Position numbers and translations under genes: made by a program. Source: Saprospiraceae bacterium (lineage in GTDB: Bacteria; Bacteroidota; Bacteroidia; Chitinophagales; Saprospiraceae). From it: a DNA stretch of 5,386 nt. Under the pieces are notes generated by a model. The model saw only the letters and a list, made by a program, of their open reading frames with translations. It was not told the DNA's origin and made no database searches. Below are positions 4,508-5,386 of the stretch, one piece after another; position 1 is the first letter of the stretch; the number at the start of each line of letters is the position of its first letter. The DNA lies in NCBI GenBank assembly GCA_020850025.1, contig JADZFI010000314.1, positions 1-5,386 on the forward strand. The letters are read 5' to 3'.

Positions 4508-5172
4508 TTTTGTTTACCCTTGATACGTGAAACAATGCCTGGCTCGGTCGTCAAGAAACGATCGGGCTTCAGAATGACCCCTATCTCCAGGGTTGGCCGA
4601 AAATAAACTATGTTGTTACTTGGAGCCATTATCAACATAGACAACCTGGAAAATCCGGAAAAACGGGGGGTAAATGCCTTGCCCATGCCACCACCCAGCG
4701 ACAACATAGCGTAATGATAGCCGGGCCATTTCACCCTGGTAACCGTCCCGGCATGGTGATTGACATGATACGTTTCCCCGCCCAAAAAAGTTCTGCTGTA
4801 TCCCAGGGCAGGCGCAAATTCCCAGAAATTGCGGTTAGGTTTGCTACGACGCAGCAGGTAGCCAAACAACAGGTAATAATTATCGTGAAAGGTAGGATGA
4901 TGATAAAACCCGAATTCTGCTGTCAGAAAACGGTCTTTAATCCTGTGTCTGGGCGGCTTTTTACCCCTGAACCGCGTAAACTCAATCCGCTTGTAAGGAT
5001 ATTCCAATCCACCCCGAAAGCCCGGATAGATCAAACTCCCGTTGAACCCCGCCCTAATGCCAGAAGAGGTTTTACTCCGGGTAGGCGGTGCTTTCTGCGC
5101 AAAAAGCGTGGTTGAAAACACCCCAAGCGCTGCCAATAAAATCCATCTTTTTAAACTATGTTTAAACGGCAT
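4504..5172 (-). CDS. Exported protein of unknown function, beta-rich, possible outer-membrane protein
   Basis: I do not recognise a family. The 222-residue product begins with a clear Sec signal peptide (basic KHSLKR at 4-9, hydrophobic 10-24) and a probable cleavage after LFA (23-25), leaving a mature protein starting near Gln26. The mature part has alternating aromatic/hydrophobic strands, for example FLTAEFGFYHH (82-92), NYYLLFGYLLRRS (98-110) and FWEFAPALGYSRTF (116-129), separated by basic and Gly-rich turns such as SLGGGMGKAF (158-167). This resembles a small outer-membrane beta-barrel or periplasmic beta-protein. The start at 5172 is preceded by TTTAGGAA, with AGGA only 2 nt from the ATG. 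It is the first gene of a two-gene unit with the hydrolase (4-bp overlap), so it may share its substrate or location. Confidence 0.8.
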   Translation of the reverse strand: MPFKHSLKRWILLAALGVFSTTLFAQKAPPTRSKTSSGIRAGFNGSLIYPGFRGGLEYPYKRIEFTRFRGKKPPRHRIKDRFLTAEFGFYHHPTFHDNYYLLFGYLLRRSKPNRNFWEFAPALGYSRTFLGGETYHVNHHAGTVTRVKWPGYHYAMLSLGGGMGKAFTPRFSGFSRLSMLIMAPSNNIVYFRPTLEIGVILKPDRFLTTEPGIVSRIKGKQK

Positions 5173-5265
5173 TTCCTAAATAATCTGTGTGCTAAGAACA
5201 CGTTTGAAGCCCGAAATCTTCGTAAAATTACATCAGGCAGGTCCAATATTACACATGCAAAATCA

Positions 5266-5288
5266 CATAATATTATGATTTAAATCAT
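5266..5288. promoter_or_regulatory. Two overlapping perfect palindromes, candidate operator
   Basis: CATAATATTATG (5266-5277, 12 bp) and ATGATTTAAATCAT (5275-5288, 14 bp) are both perfect palindromes sharing three bases. They lie about 95 bp upstream of the exported-protein gene and about 95 bp before the right window edge. The second has the form TGAT-N4-ATCA, close to the TTGAT-N4-ATCAA site of FNR/CRP-family regulators but with the outermost base changed on each side. The region is strongly AT-rich, so palindromes of this size could partly be chance. Nothing else gene-like is seen in 5173-5386. Confidence 0.4.
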
Positions 5289-5357
5289 GCTCCGAAAAAC
5301 TACGCATTTAATCACCCTCAATTACTTAGTGTAATAAAAACACATTCATTTTCGCTT

Positions 5358-5365
5358 TATATTTG
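5358..5365 (+). promoter_or_regulatory. Possible -7 element for a rightward gene starting at the window edge
   Basis: TATATTTG is an exact TAnnTTTG match. No good TTTG is found about 20 nt upstream, so it would be a weak or activated promoter. An ATG at 5383-5385 follows 17 nt later and could start a gene divergent from the exported-protein operon, but only four bases of it are inside the window, so no gene is annotated. Confidence 0.35.
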
Positions 5366-5386
5366 CCGACAAACTGTCGTTCATGA

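Noticed and set aside
3830..5115. Plus-strand open frames opposite the hydrolase and exported-protein genes (3830-4168, 4184-4606, 4714-5115)
   Set aside because: The minus-strand genes have clear signal peptides, catalytic motifs and a coupled stop/start; the plus-strand products show no recognisable features.

Overview
The window looks like a chromosomal segment of a member of the Bacteroidota, most likely a Saprospiria- or Chitinophagia-type bacterium. Four things point there: a textbook Bacteroidota promoter (TTTG, 20 nt, TAnnTTTG) upstream of rplU; A-rich translation starts with little Shine-Dalgarno signal; an L27 ribosomal protein carrying a C-terminal helix-hairpin-helix domain of a type I associate with this phylum; and several short intergenic repeats that I recall from such genomes. 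These are inferences from the sequence and memory; no database search was possible.

Layout from left to right. Positions 1-603 (+) hold the 3' end of a polytopic membrane protein resembling the C-terminal part of GT-C-type glycosyltransferases. A nested, imperfect palindromic element (606-740) fills the gap to the convergent gene for a YdjA-like nitroreductase (742-1320, -). Between that gene and crcB lies about 300 bp of non-coding DNA (1321-1628) holding several unrelated short repeat types. crcB (1629-1988, -) encodes a Fluc-type fluoride channel.

The 244-bp stretch 1989-2232 contains a strong minus-strand terminator only 20 nt upstream of the crcB start, a possible 25-codon plus-strand ORF, and a perfect-stem terminator behind the ribosomal operon. 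It is the least explained part of the window. The ribosomal operon rplU-rpmA (3326 to 2233, -) follows, with its promoter at 3381-3412; its L27 is about 2.5 times the usual length because of an Ala/Lys/Glu/Pro-rich linker and a helix-hairpin-helix domain.

On the right, two minus-strand genes overlap by ATGA (4504-4507): an exported protein of unknown function with a beta-rich look (4504-5172), then a lipoprotein-like alpha/beta hydrolase related to the proline iminopeptidase (S33) group (3473-4507). Both products should leave the cytoplasm, and the overlap suggests coupled expression. The last 214 bp (5173-5386) form an AT-rich, probably divergent intergenic region with two overlapping perfect palindromes (candidate operator) and a -7-like element directed toward a possible rightward gene starting near the window edge. 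I do not see a complete new multi-gene system. The most interesting items are the 1989-2232 intergenic region, the L27 fusion, the exported-protein/hydrolase pair and the repeat cluster.
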